Source of the DNA: Terrirhizobium terrae
Lineage (GTDB): Bacteria; Pseudomonadota; Alphaproteobacteria; Rhizobiales; Rhizobiaceae
DNA: 64,000 bases
Assembly (NCBI RefSeq): GCF_030323265.1
Contig: NZ_CP104991.1
Span: 372,001-436,000, forward strand
Direction of reading: 5' to 3'
Every line of letters begins with the position of its first letter. Position 1 is the stretch's first letter. The notes beneath the pieces are model-generated. The model searched no databases. It was not told the DNA's origin and saw only the letters and a list, made by a program, of their open reading frames with translations. The translations under genes and the position numbers were made by a program. Below, piece after piece: positions 39,597 through 48,658 of this stretch.

Positions 39597-41749
39597 GCGC
39601 TCCTGCCGAATCCACGTGAAAAATATACAAGTCCACGACTCGTTTGGTAAAGCGCCATGCCCAGAAACCAAATCGTACCTCGAAGAAGTCCGGGATTACG
39701 GCGGCGGCTTTTTTGAAAGTTCTCCCACTGGGACGAGTTGGCGAAAATCAGGTCGGCGATCCAACGATGATCAAGCGCATCTCTTGGCTGGTACTGGCAC
39801 CCAAGGAGCGATACCTCACCGGTGCGCTCTACGGCGCGCACGATCAAAGGCAAAACTGCACTCTCGCCGCCGCTATGTGGTTTGAAACGAATCTCAGCGG
39901 CTGTGCCTGCTTCTAGCGTTGCAGCGTCGCGCCCGAAGATTTGCAGACGAGCGCCGCCCACGGACACGTCCTCGATTGACGCTGAGTACCATTGGCCGCC
40001 TGCCCCAAACTCGCAACGCCGCTGCGCCTTCACACGCCGTGCGGCCGCCTTCTCGCCTCGTTCTGAGACCACCCCGAGCGCGCAACCCGCAAGGATAAGG
40101 TTGATGATGTTCCAGCCGCCAACGACAAGCGTCACATCAGCTTTGTACGGTTCGGCGTAGACACGATAAATGGTCACCAGCAGGGCTACGATCTGCACGG
40201 CGAATATCACGAAGAACGGGCGACTGATCTCGGACAATCGGCTGACTGCAACGGACTCGTCCTTCGCTGTGACTTTGAAGGTCGGCTTGCGTGGATTAAG
40301 GATGACTGAGACAACAGCTGGCAACAGATGCACGGTCTGAACGAACTCATAGAGTTCGGAAATCCAAGGCCAACGGAATGAGCCATAGAGATAGTTCTGC
40401 ATCATGAGGTTCACGAGCATATAAGCAAGCGTGTATGCTAGAAACTCGCCTCCTGAAGCATTGAATATCTCCAGGTCAAAGAAAAGGTAGAATAGCGGCG
40501 CGAAAAGAAAGATTGTGCGTGGAAAGGGGAACAACCAGAATAAGGTCGACGACATGTAGCAGAGCCGTTGCGGGACAGTTAGACCGCCCTTGAATAGCGG
40601 CATACGAAAACGCAGAATCTGCATCATGCCTTGCGCCCAGCGGCTTCGTTGACCAATGAAACTGGCAAACGTCGCAGGCTGAAGTCCAGCGATCAATGGC
40701 TTGTCGACATAGACACTGTTCCATCCAGCCCCGTGCAGCGCAAGCGCAGTCTCGCAGTCTTCAGTGATGCTAATGCCACTGAAGCCGTCGGTGACCTGAA
40801 GAGCGCGACGGCTCAAGACTGCCGCAGAACCACAGAAGAAGGACGCATTCCACTTGTCGAGACCTCGCTGAATAATACCGTAGAACATCTCGTTCTCGCT
40901 CGGCATCGTGTCGAACGTACGTAGATTGCGCTCCAAAGGATCAGGATTCAGAAAGAAGTGCGGGGTTTGAACGAGGAACAGCTTCGGATCGTCATCGAAG
41001 TAGCCGACTGTCTCAAGCAGAAAGTCACGCGCTGGCGCATGATCCGCATCGAAGACTGCGATAAGTTCACCATCAGAATGCTTAAGGCCGTTGTTGAGGT
41101 TTCCAGCTTTTGCATGCTCATTGCGCTCGCGGGTGAGATATCGAACGCCAAGCTGCTCGCACAACTGCGAAAGCTCCCTGTTACGGCTATTGGCATTTTC
41201 AGCCTGTATCATATCAGCGGCATTTCGCTTCTGTAGGGTGCCGCCGTCGTCCAACAGCCAGACTTGCAGCTTCTCGGCCGGGTAATCCATCGCCTTGGCG
41301 GCAGCGAGAGTGTTCGCAAGCAGCACCGGATCTTCATTATACGAAGGGACGAAAATGTCGACAGACGGGAAATATGTCAGTGACTTTGCCCTGGATGGTC
41401 GCGATGGGAGTGGTGTAGCGACGATGAAAAAGCTCAGCGTCAACATCATGACGCTGTAGACCTCTGCGAGGTAGAGAAGCAGCCCCGGAATGAAGTTTTC
41501 TGGCTGATTTACTGGCGGAAGCGTCTCCGTAGTTCTCCAATATACATAACGTAAAACGATCGCCGTACCGAAGGCCAATGCAACAAGTCGCCAGCGACCG
41601 TCTGCGCCGAGAACTTTGAGTATGGCCATGAAGGTGACCACACTGATACTCGCGATCAGTTGCGTTTGCAGGCTTACGGGGAGCGTGATCAGCGCGATGA
41701 CGCACACAGCAATCACGGCCCATATTATTACAGCCAGAGCTTTACGCAT
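39593..41749 (-). CDS. bcsA: Cellulose synthase catalytic subunit, UDP-forming
   Basis: A 718-residue membrane GT2 enzyme that polymerises UDP-glucose. Catalytic motifs are all present: DD at 167-168, DAD at 234-236, FFCGS at 304-308, TED at 329-331 and QRSRW at 367-371. About four helices precede and four follow the GT domain. A PilZ domain at about 565-665 contains EDVSVGG (the DxSxxG element). Upstream, the arginines read RRVKAQRR, without the exact RxxxR spacing usually needed for cyclic di-GMP binding. No frame break. Start ATG 41749 is 48 bases after the bcsN stop. Confidence 0.95.
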   Translation of the reverse strand: MRKALAVIIWAVIAVCVIALITLPVSLQTQLIASISVVTFMAILKVLGADGRWRLVALAFGTAIVLRYVYWRTTETLPPVNQPENFIPGLLLYLAEVYSVMMLTLSFFIVATPLPSRPSRAKSLTYFPSVDIFVPSYNEDPVLLANTLAAAKAMDYPAEKLQVWLLDDGGTLQKRNAADMIQAENANSRNRELSQLCEQLGVRYLTRERNEHAKAGNLNNGLKHSDGELIAVFDADHAPARDFLLETVGYFDDDPKLFLVQTPHFFLNPDPLERNLRTFDTMPSENEMFYGIIQRGLDKWNASFFCGSAAVLSRRALQVTDGFSGISITEDCETALALHGAGWNSVYVDKPLIAGLQPATFASFIGQRSRWAQGMMQILRFRMPLFKGGLTVPQRLCYMSSTLFWLFPFPRTIFLFAPLFYLFFDLEIFNASGGEFLAYTLAYMLVNLMMQNYLYGSFRWPWISELYEFVQTVHLLPAVVSVILNPRKPTFKVTAKDESVAVSRLSEISRPFFVIFAVQIVALLVTIYRVYAEPYKADVTLVVGGWNIINLILAGCALGVVSERGEKAAARRVKAQRRCEFGAGGQWYSASIEDVSVGGARLQIFGRDAATLEAGTAAEIRFKPHSGGESAVLPLIVRAVERTGEVSLLGCQYQPRDALDHRWIADLIFANSSQWENFQKSRRRNPGLLRGTIWFLGMALYQTSRGLVYFSRGFGRSA

Positions 41750-41797
41750 CTATTTCCCTTCGCTGAACGCGATCCGCGAGGCAACATTCCGTTGCCG

Positions 41798-42789
41798 TTA
41801 TCTTTTGCAGCTTGCCGAGGTCACCTGGGCACCTAAACAGTCTGGAGAAGGAACATTCCCCGATGAAGCTTCCGCGCTCGGTCGAGTGGGACGTTCTTCG
41901 CTTGTATCAGAGTTGACACCTGCTGAGGCGGCGCTTCCAGGCAGAGGAACTACCGGACGATTGGGGTCTGCGGAAACCTCCGGCGCAGTCGGTGGCTCCA
42001 ACCGAACTTCTCGAGCAACAGAGGCGCGTACGCGCTGTGCCGTGGGCTTCCACAGTTGACCCGCAGAGTAACCAAATGTGAAATCGCTCTCATCGCTTGG
42101 GCGCGTTGGGTAGATAGGCTGGCCGGACTTTCCAATTCTCGCATCAATCGCTGTGGGGCGACCGAATGGGTTCCAGAGCTGACCGTCAAAGCTTCCAGTG
42201 ATCGTGTAGCCGTAAAGTACACTTAGCAGCTCCTCGTCTGTTGCGCGGTTGTCGCAAAGCCTGACTCTTACTTGAATCATTCCGAGATCAGTCGGTGTGC
42301 CACGATTTTGACTGCCAGACCGGATCTGCTGCCAACCAAAAAGGCAGGCATCGCCGTTACGGCCGTGACCGAATGCATATCCGAAAGGACCGTAAGAATT
42401 TTGCAGAAAAGTCGGTGAACGAGACAGCCTGACGCCCGGTGCAGCCTTGGCAATTTCTTGCTGCAGCGCCCCTGCCCGGAGCGGCCTATACGAAAGTTGA
42501 GAGCTACCTTCTCCCCGTCCACCTATAAAGGCGACCTTTATATAATTTTGGCCGGGGACGCTCGAAGAGGTAGCCAGCGAGAGTGTTTGCTCGAGACCAT
42601 TCTTGTAGGATTTTTGCACGACACCCACAATCGCGGGCCCCCCGGAGGCGGCATCACCATTGCTTTCTCAGAATCGACAAGCTCAGATTCACCTGACTGC
42701 TTGATCGAGCCAGTCGTGCCGCATCCTGACACCGCTGACGCGATAGCGGTTAGCAAAACGATCCATCCTATTTGCTGGCCAGTTGCCAC
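41798..42789 (-). CDS. bcsN: Cellulose biosynthesis lipoprotein BcsN, frame broken at about 42640
   Basis: About 330 residues from GTG 42789 behind TTAGGAATTTG. The N terminus is a lipoprotein signal (IVLLTAIASAVSGC, with Cys at the lipobox), so it should sit on the outer membrane or inner leaflet. The remainder matches the BcsN layout: LAFG-like strands, SPTFLQNSYGPFGYAFGHGRNGDACLFGWQQI, and a Pro/Ser-rich tail. BcsN occurs only in class III cellulose operons of Rhizobiales and its exact job is not known. The frame breaks at the G3C6 stretch 42635-42643 (plus strand); one more base gives GGPAIVGVVQKSYKNG. It is the first gene of the operon. Confidence 0.85.
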
Positions 42790-43723
42790 GACAAATTCCT
42801 AACCGTGGTCCATACTATCACAACCTAGCGAGCGACGACGCACCAAAAACCTAAGCACACTTACTCACGATCATGGTTAACGATAAGTAAATTTCAGTGC
42901 CGAATATTAGCATCTTGGTATTTCCGATCGAGACTGTGTTAATATGGCTGTCACCAAGATGCGACCGGCGCCGAGACAGGAAATTCTCCGGGTGCGCCGA
43001 TCTCGTTACAGAGATCTTAACAGTCAGGCGCTATCTGCGATCGCAGCTACATGATGTAGTCGTGAAACTTGAGAGAAGCGATGATCTATTTTTTTCCGGT
43101 TTGATTTCACTTGCCGTTTTCGCAGCGGCAGTGATTTTGTTCTTTCGATGGGTAATCCATGATATGAACAAGGGTTGAAAGAACGCCCGTGCGGCCGCCT
43201 TTTGCTTTTCTAGATCTCGGATTTATGCAATTTTTTTCACACTCTGCGTATCAGCGCTGTGGACTGCGCCATTGGTGAAACACCAAAATCCTTCGGCCAG
43301 TCCGAGAACAATCATCTGCGAACCTAAGTCTTCTGACGACAAGAGCTCCTGAAGTCGTAGATGAAAATCCTGCGGCCAGGGGAAATCGTATGTTTTCGAA
43401 AAAGAGTTCTTTCGGCATCTCGATTCTCTGTCGGCGATCTTCTGAACTCCGTCAACAATCGTCGCGCAACACCACGCTTTGCGCACTTCGTAAAGTCACG
43501 CTGCAAGCGCTTCTAGATTCCCCAAGAAAAGCAGCCTTCACTCACTCGGACTTCGATAGTCTTAACGAGCCGCGATGATTAAAGCATTGGGGAGATGTTC
43601 CCTCCTGACCGAGTCAGCTTGTGAGCGGACACATTAACTCTCACGCTGTACGGCCGTCAAAGAAGGGTAGCCGCCCCCGCAAAATTGACCAGTTCAGTAC
43701 GTCTAGCTCGCCTCGTCAGAGAA
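42790..43723. other. Largely non-coding gap between the cellulose and signalling operons
   Basis: No well-supported gene. AT-rich around 42840-42900, where the bcs promoter should lie. A possible 38-codon single-helix peptide could be read from GTG 43060 to 43178 (plus strand, MKLERSDDLFF...), without a clear ribosome site. A 62-codon frame at 43390-43578 (plus) is also unsupported. The gap may carry promoter and leader sequences, and the 3' end of the leftward signalling operon. Confidence 0.45.
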
Positions 43724-44062
43724 TTATGCCAGCTGCAAGTCCAGGGCAGGGTAAAGTTTTTTCAAATTTGGCAATGATTTAGACTGCCAAGGATATTGCG
43801 TCGTGGCTCTAATCAACATGTGAATTTCCGGCTTCTTTCGCGCTTCAATCGTCAGCTTTGCCAGAAGGTTGATCCCGGAAGAATTCAGGAACTCCAAGCC
43901 TGTCAGGTCGAATATCACTCGCGCATGATCCTCATGCAAAAGTGACGCCGCCAATGAATAGATCGGCGAATAGGCATCTGGCCCCGCCAGTCGCAGCACG
44001 CCGTCAAAATAGACGCATTCATTTTCCGCCCATACACGGAAGTTTTCGTCTCTTATTTCCAT
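43724..44062 (-). CDS. STAS-domain anti-anti-sigma-like switch protein (slr1659 type)
   Basis: A 112-residue single-domain STAS protein. The phosphorylatable site is Ser61 or Ser62 in LEFLNSSGINLLAKL. The last part PWQSKSLPNLKKLYPAL is typical for the slr1659-like branch. In such systems the STAS protein is phosphorylated by a partner HATPase kinase and dephosphorylated by a PP2C phosphatase. It is the last gene of the six-gene operon, 15 bases after the HATPase gene and two genes after the phosphatase. The same domain recurs at the N terminus of the methyltransferase at 46991. Confidence 0.85.
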   Translation of the reverse strand: MEIRDENFRVWAENECVYFDGVLRLAGPDAYSPIYSLAASLLHEDHARVIFDLTGLEFLNSSGINLLAKLTIEARKKPEIHMLIRATTQYPWQSKSLPNLKKLYPALDLQLA

Positions 44063-44077
44063 CTCGTTTCACCTGTT

Positions 44078-44629
44078 TCACGCCAGCGGTATCTGCACTG
44101 ACGCTGTTGTCGTAAGCTGGATGCGTTGGTCGTTGGCTCCCTCGAACTCCCAAGCCAATTCGGCGCCATAATCGGCGAGAAGGGTGAGGATACCCAGGCC
44201 AGAGCCGCTGGCGTTGGATGCGGCATTTGCCTCGATCTGCTGAATGAGGAGTTCGCCTGGATCAGCCGACAGTATGTCGGTCAGGAGATTCCGAAACCGC
44301 GTGGATGTCTCGGAATCGATTTCATTGCGTACCCGCATCAGAAAGAGGTCGGCATCCACACAGGCTTCGATGACGATGTCGCTTGGTTGTCGGAACTTCA
44401 GCGCATTCTCGATCAGTTCATTGCTCAGATATTCGATGCTGTGATGTACGTTTGCATGCCGCGTCTTCGAGCTTGTAAATGGAAGTGCCATTGCCTCGGC
44501 GAGGAAATCCGACGTCAGGCCGGATAGTCGCCAGCTAAGCTCAAGCGGGCCGTCCATGAGCGTCAGGCGGGCGCCGGAAGAAAGGCTCGCCTCCGCCAGA
44601 TCAGTGGTTCCCAATATGGTTCTGGACAT
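44078..44629 (-). CDS. HATPase-like switch kinase / anti-sigma-type regulator (slr1658 type)
   Basis: A 183-residue protein from ATG 44629, 7 bases after the phosphatase stop. The GHKL-type N box ELIENALKF has Asn75. The G2-like glycine motif SGSGLGILTLLADYG is at 141-155. These fit an ATP-binding kinase of the RsbW/SpoIIAB kind, most like slr1658. It likely phosphorylates the adjacent STAS protein and binds it or another partner in a switch. No membrane segment. A further ATG upstream (44674) lies within the phosphatase gene and is not favoured. Confidence 0.82.
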   Translation of the reverse strand: MSRTILGTTDLAEASLSSGARLTLMDGPLELSWRLSGLTSDFLAEAMALPFTSSKTRHANVHHSIEYLSNELIENALKFRQPSDIVIEACVDADLFLMRVRNEIDSETSTRFRNLLTDILSADPGELLIQQIEANAASNASGSGLGILTLLADYGAELAWEFEGANDQRIQLTTTASVQIPLA

Positions 44630-44636
44630 GCCGCGT

Positions 44637-46991
44637 CTACCTGTGCCGCAATACGAGGAGGGTGATGTCGTCATGGATCTTATGGGAACCGATGTAGGTC
44701 ATGAGCGTGTCGATGATGCCGGTGGCAATACGATCCGCGCTCTGTTGGTGCAACCGTACAGCCTCCTTGCAAAGTCGCTCGATACCAAAGAGCTCGCCAT
44801 GCGCATTCTCCGCCTCGGTTACACCATCCGTATGGAGGACGATGATGTCGTCCTTCTCCAGCGAAATTCTGCGGGTGCTCACAAAGGCCGATATGTCGGA
44901 GACTAAGCCGATTGGAATGCCCAGGTCCATCGTCTCGATACGCACCAGATCGCCATTCGCTCGCACGATTATCACCTCCTCGTGCTGGCCGGATATGAGC
45001 ATGTCTTTCCCATCATAGTCGAGGAAGGCCAGTGTCAGATGCTTGTCTATCCTAGTGCGAACGATATTCTTGAACAGGGCGCTGTTGAGGTCGACGAGGA
45101 ATTTGACCGGGTCGGTCGTGCCTGCTTCCTGCAGCGCTCGGGCAACGGATTGGACCATTAGCATCAAGACGCCACTTTCAAGGCCGTGGCCGGTAACGTC
45201 GCCTATTCCGATCTTGAACCGTCCTTCCGACTCCAGAACGTCATAATAGTCGCCTCCCACCTCATCCGCAGCGCTCATATAGGCTGCAATTTCGAGGTCC
45301 TTGGAAGAGGCCAGTTCTGCGGCGAGCGGCAGAACCATCATCTGAATTCTTTCGGCGACCGCAAGCTCTGTTCCCAGGCGCTGGTTCTCGCTCTTCAATT
45401 GAGCGTTGAGTATCGAGATCTCTTCCTTGGCGTCCTCTATTTCGGCGGTTCGCTCCTTTACCAGCCGCTCGAGATTTTCCGTGTGGTAGCTGATGTCTTC
45501 GGCCATTCGATTGAAAGCCTCGCTTGCCTCCCCGACCTCATCGCGGCTGGTGACGGCAACGCGAACCGAATAGTCTTTCGACTGAATGCGCTGCGCGGCA
45601 CCTGCAAGGGCGCTGATCCCGCTGGTGATGCGCTTCGACGCAGCGAACACTGCGAGAGTGACGATCACCAGGGAGAGCAGGATCGCCAGCAACTGGTAGA
45701 CAACGATCCGGTTCGTCGCCTCGGAAATTTCTGCCTGTGCGGCATTGAGTGAGGCATAGATCTCGCGCTCCGGTACGACGATGCCGAGCGACATGGCATC
45801 CTTCCTGACCTTGCCGGCCTCCCAGAGATTGATCGAGGGAAGCGTTTTCATGATCACCATGAATGGAACTGGCTCTCCGTTTTGATCCAAAGAGATATGC
45901 CGGATACCGTCCCTAGGATCACTGGCGAGCTGTGCGATGGCGGGTTGCGAGCTGCCCTTGAGAGAGCGTTCAAGACCGGTGACGCCGGTCCCTTTCGCAT
46001 CGCTTGTGGAACGCAGGCCGATTGTCTTCTCTCCGCGTCCGCTGATGGCCACCACGTTCCCGTCGGACATCGCCAGAAAGCCGAAGCCCGTCTCTGCTAC
46101 CCTCACATTCTCTACTGTCTCGGCAAGCTGATCGAGTGTGATGTCGGTGCCCGCCGTTCCCGCAACGCTCTGTCTGTCGGCACTCCAAAGCGGCTGAAAG
46201 AAGCTGACGATCAGCTTTCCGGTTATGGCGTCGGTATAAGGCGCAGTCTGGGTGACCTCGACGGGAATAGCATGGCCTGTGTGGCCGGTTGCCTGACGCT
46301 GCCATGTTTCATAGAGGCCGGGGAAAAAGAAGTCCCAGAAATTTGCGGCGTTATGACCGGGATAGAGTCGGTCGAACGTCTGTGCCTGATCCGTATAGGG
46401 CGCGGTCCTGAAAATCGGCCGCTCCTTCGGGCCGATATAGTACATCTGAAGCTTGGACGCGCCGCTCTTGAGAAGGCTTGGTGCGACCAGATCGAGGACC
46501 GAGCTTGCGCGAACGTCGGCCAGCACGTCGGGGCGAGGCTTGTGATCCGCGTTCAGGAGATAGCCCCATGCGCTTACGACAGAAGGAGAGCCGGGGGCAT
46601 TTTGCGCCCACTGCCCGGCAGGGTCGAAAGAGAGCTCTACGCTGCCGGGGGAAACGCCGGATATCGCTGATCCTATGTCAATCTGTTGCCTGGGATTGTC
46701 GATCTGCTCCTGCAGGACACCTGCAAGAATGCCGACGTCGCTATGCACTTGATCGAGAAGCAGCGAGACCTGGGCTACGGTGGAATCTGCGTAGGTGCGA
46801 ATGTAGTCCTGGCTCGCCTGCTCAAGCCCATGGCCGACTTCTTCGGTGGCGTCACGCGACAGGCGCTGCACATTCCAAAGAGCGAGCCCGCCGCTGATCA
46901 GCAGGTCGACCAGCACGGCACTGCCGACCACAAGAATGAACTTAGCCCGGAAGGAGCGCCACGGTCGGTTCTTGCTCGATACGCTGTTCAT
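44637..46991 (-). CDS. Membrane sensor with Cache and HAMP domains and SpoIIE-type PP2C phosphatase
   Basis: A 784-residue protein from ATG 46991, overlapping the previous stop as ATGA. Layout: membrane helix at 15-38, a large periplasmic double-Cache-like sensor to about 410 (TDITLDQLAETVENVRVAETGFGFLAMSDGN), second helix at about 430-452, HAMP with YSVRVAVTSRDEVGEASEAFNRMAEDI, coiled coil, then the PP2C domain. Metal-binding motifs are intact: DEVGGDYYDV, IGDVTGHGLESG, LHTDGVTEAEN and HDDITLLVLR. It should dephosphorylate the STAS partners in response to a periplasmic ligand. The small-molecule signal is unknown. Confidence 0.92.
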   Translation of the reverse strand: MNSVSSKNRPWRSFRAKFILVVGSAVLVDLLISGGLALWNVQRLSRDATEEVGHGLEQASQDYIRTYADSTVAQVSLLLDQVHSDVGILAGVLQEQIDNPRQQIDIGSAISGVSPGSVELSFDPAGQWAQNAPGSPSVVSAWGYLLNADHKPRPDVLADVRASSVLDLVAPSLLKSGASKLQMYYIGPKERPIFRTAPYTDQAQTFDRLYPGHNAANFWDFFFPGLYETWQRQATGHTGHAIPVEVTQTAPYTDAITGKLIVSFFQPLWSADRQSVAGTAGTDITLDQLAETVENVRVAETGFGFLAMSDGNVVAISGRGEKTIGLRSTSDAKGTGVTGLERSLKGSSQPAIAQLASDPRDGIRHISLDQNGEPVPFMVIMKTLPSINLWEAGKVRKDAMSLGIVVPEREIYASLNAAQAEISEATNRIVVYQLLAILLSLVIVTLAVFAASKRITSGISALAGAAQRIQSKDYSVRVAVTSRDEVGEASEAFNRMAEDISYHTENLERLVKERTAEIEDAKEEISILNAQLKSENQRLGTELAVAERIQMMVLPLAAELASSKDLEIAAYMSAADEVGGDYYDVLESEGRFKIGIGDVTGHGLESGVLMLMVQSVARALQEAGTTDPVKFLVDLNSALFKNIVRTRIDKHLTLAFLDYDGKDMLISGQHEEVIIVRANGDLVRIETMDLGIPIGLVSDISAFVSTRRISLEKDDIIVLHTDGVTEAENAHGELFGIERLCKEAVRLHQQSADRIATGIIDTLMTYIGSHKIHDDITLLVLRHR

Positions 46992-48163
46992 CAATACGGC
47001 TTCCGACCTGATGCTGCCCAAATCGGCCATCCTGCATAGCCTTTCGGATGCAGTGCTGCGAGAACGTGGTCCTTGAAACCCTGCCGAAACCGGCGGATGA
47101 ACTCAGGCGGGTCGCCCCGGCGTACCGCCATCTGCCCGGCATAGACATTTTCCCATGCTTCGATGACGTCCGCAAAATCTCTCGGATCGCCGTCAAGGTT
47201 CGTGACCATGAACGACTCGACCTTGATGTCGTCGAAGCCGGCGTCGTTGAGGAGGCGCCGGCTCTTCGGCCCCATTTCGACATCCATGTCGAAATGGCTG
47301 AACAGTTTGGCAACCTGCTCATAGGTCCAGCGGATGGATTCCGCGTGCGGCTCTCCCAGGCAATGGGAGTTCTTTTCATTTGTGATGTAGACCCGCCCGC
47401 CGGGTTTGCAGATCCGAAAGAGTTCACGAAGCAGGACGTCGGGCCGGTCGAAAATTTGCAGTGAATGACGGCACGTGACGAAATCGAACTGGCCATCGGC
47501 CAGCAGCATCTGCGAGGCGTCCCCGTAGGTATATTCGATCGAATTCAGACCGAACTCCGTAGCGACCCGGCGCGCATAGTCGAGGCTCTTTTTCGAATGA
47601 TCCAGGGCAACGAGGCGCGTCGGGTTGAATTCCCGTCTGATCAAGGTCGCGAAATCTCCTATCCCACAGCAGATGTCCGCGACGGCAAGCCCATCACGCA
47701 GGCCGTGCCTAGGCAGAATGTCGCGTTCATGTCGCCAGGTCATCTTGGTCTGCGTTCGAAGGATCGGAATGAAGCTTTCGTCCTCCACGAATTTCTGGCC
47801 TGGGTAAAAGGCGGAATCGTAGATATCGACGGAGAGATTGGGCTCTTTCGATGCCAATGTTTCGAAAAGAGGCGCAGACCATGGGATGACGCTTGACGTA
47901 ACGACCTTGATGGTTCGCAGCGGATCCGCCCTGCAGGCGATCTTCAAAAGGTCTGCTAGCGCGTTGAACGCAGTCATGTTCAAGTGCGTGAGGCGTTTGA
48001 CGTTCAGGTAGATGATCCTGCCGCTTCCGTCGAGGCTGCGCTGGATGACATCGATCACGCCAGTCATCTCCCGAGGAGATTGGGGACGCATTTTTCCGCT
48101 TAGGACGATTTCCTGGTTTGCCTCGTCAAATTCGGCAGAAAACGATGAAGAGATCCGGCTCAA
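46991..48163 (-). CDS. STAS-SAM methyltransferase fusion protein
   Basis: A 390-residue two-domain protein. Residues 1-120 align with the free STAS protein at 43724: IVLSGKMRP, IYLNVKRLTHLNMTAFNALADL, VIPWSAPLFETLASKEPNL. Thr64 stands at the phosphosite. From 150 a class I methyltransferase follows: motif I VADICCGIGDFA at 161-172, acidic LVALDHSKKSL, YGDASQML and FDFVTCRHSLQIFDRPD. The remaining C-terminal part has RKPGGRV-like CKPGGRVYITNEKN. The target of methylation is unknown. Gene order puts it between the degenerate HATPase and the phosphatase, with ATGA overlaps on both sides, so its activity is probably set by the switch. Confidence 0.88.
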   Translation of the reverse strand: MSRISSSFSAEFDEANQEIVLSGKMRPQSPREMTGVIDVIQRSLDGSGRIIYLNVKRLTHLNMTAFNALADLLKIACRADPLRTIKVVTSSVIPWSAPLFETLASKEPNLSVDIYDSAFYPGQKFVEDESFIPILRTQTKMTWRHERDILPRHGLRDGLAVADICCGIGDFATLIRREFNPTRLVALDHSKKSLDYARRVATEFGLNSIEYTYGDASQMLLADGQFDFVTCRHSLQIFDRPDVLLRELFRICKPGGRVYITNEKNSHCLGEPHAESIRWTYEQVAKLFSHFDMDVEMGPKSRRLLNDAGFDDIKVESFMVTNLDGDPRDFADVIEAWENVYAGQMAVRRGDPPEFIRRFRQGFKDHVLAALHPKGYAGWPIWAASGRKPY

Positions 48164-48645
48164 CGGGGGCCCTCCGACAGCACGAATTCCAAAGTCAGCG
48201 TTATGCGGTCAGCTCCGTCGATTTCGGTATGAACATCAACGCCGACGGCATGCGCCAAAGCCATCAGATCTCGAGCCGGTTCAGGAAATGGGGCTGAGCC
48301 GCGAGACCGATCTACCGTCCTCAACAGAGCTAGCTGCTCTTCGCTACACCGGAAGCCGACAAGCAGACACACACTGTCATCGCCCTTGAGCAGGTTGAAT
48401 TCGACCCTGTCTCCACTGTGAACTGACCGAAAAGCCAGCTCTATGACCTCATTGATCAGCGAGGCGCTGAAGTTGGCGTAGCGGGCGGGATCTTCGTGGG
48501 ATTGGGCTACGAGATCCCCAAGATACTCGGCAATCTTGTCGCAGAGGCGAAAATGGGAGGTGAAGAAGCCCACATCCAATACAAGGGCCGCCATGCCCTG
48601 AAATGCGGTCTGTCGGGAAAGGGCGGGTTGTCCTGTCATGATCAT
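48160..48645 (-). CDS. HATPase-like switch protein lacking ATP-binding residues
   Basis: A 161-residue protein that resembles the 183-residue HATPase protein of the same operon in its helical first half (YANFSASLINEVIELAFRS against VHHSIEYLSNELIENALKF) and strand-rich second half. The N-box Asn is replaced by Leu70 and no GxGxG motif is seen, so ATP binding is doubtful. It may bind a STAS domain without phosphorylating it, or be a DUF6272-type regulator. Its stop overlaps the methyltransferase start by ATGA, and it follows the GGDEF-EAL gene by 13 bases. Confidence 0.7.
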   Translation of the reverse strand: MIMTGQPALSRQTAFQGMAALVLDVGFFTSHFRLCDKIAEYLGDLVAQSHEDPARYANFSASLINEVIELAFRSVHSGDRVEFNLLKGDDSVCLLVGFRCSEEQLALLRTVDRSRGSAPFPEPARDLMALAHAVGVDVHTEIDGADRITLTLEFVLSEGPR

Positions 48646-48658
48646 TTTCGTCCGCTCT

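Noticed and set aside
43223..43578. Small genes on both strands between the two large operons
   Set aside because: No ribosome sites, no family likeness, unusual composition.
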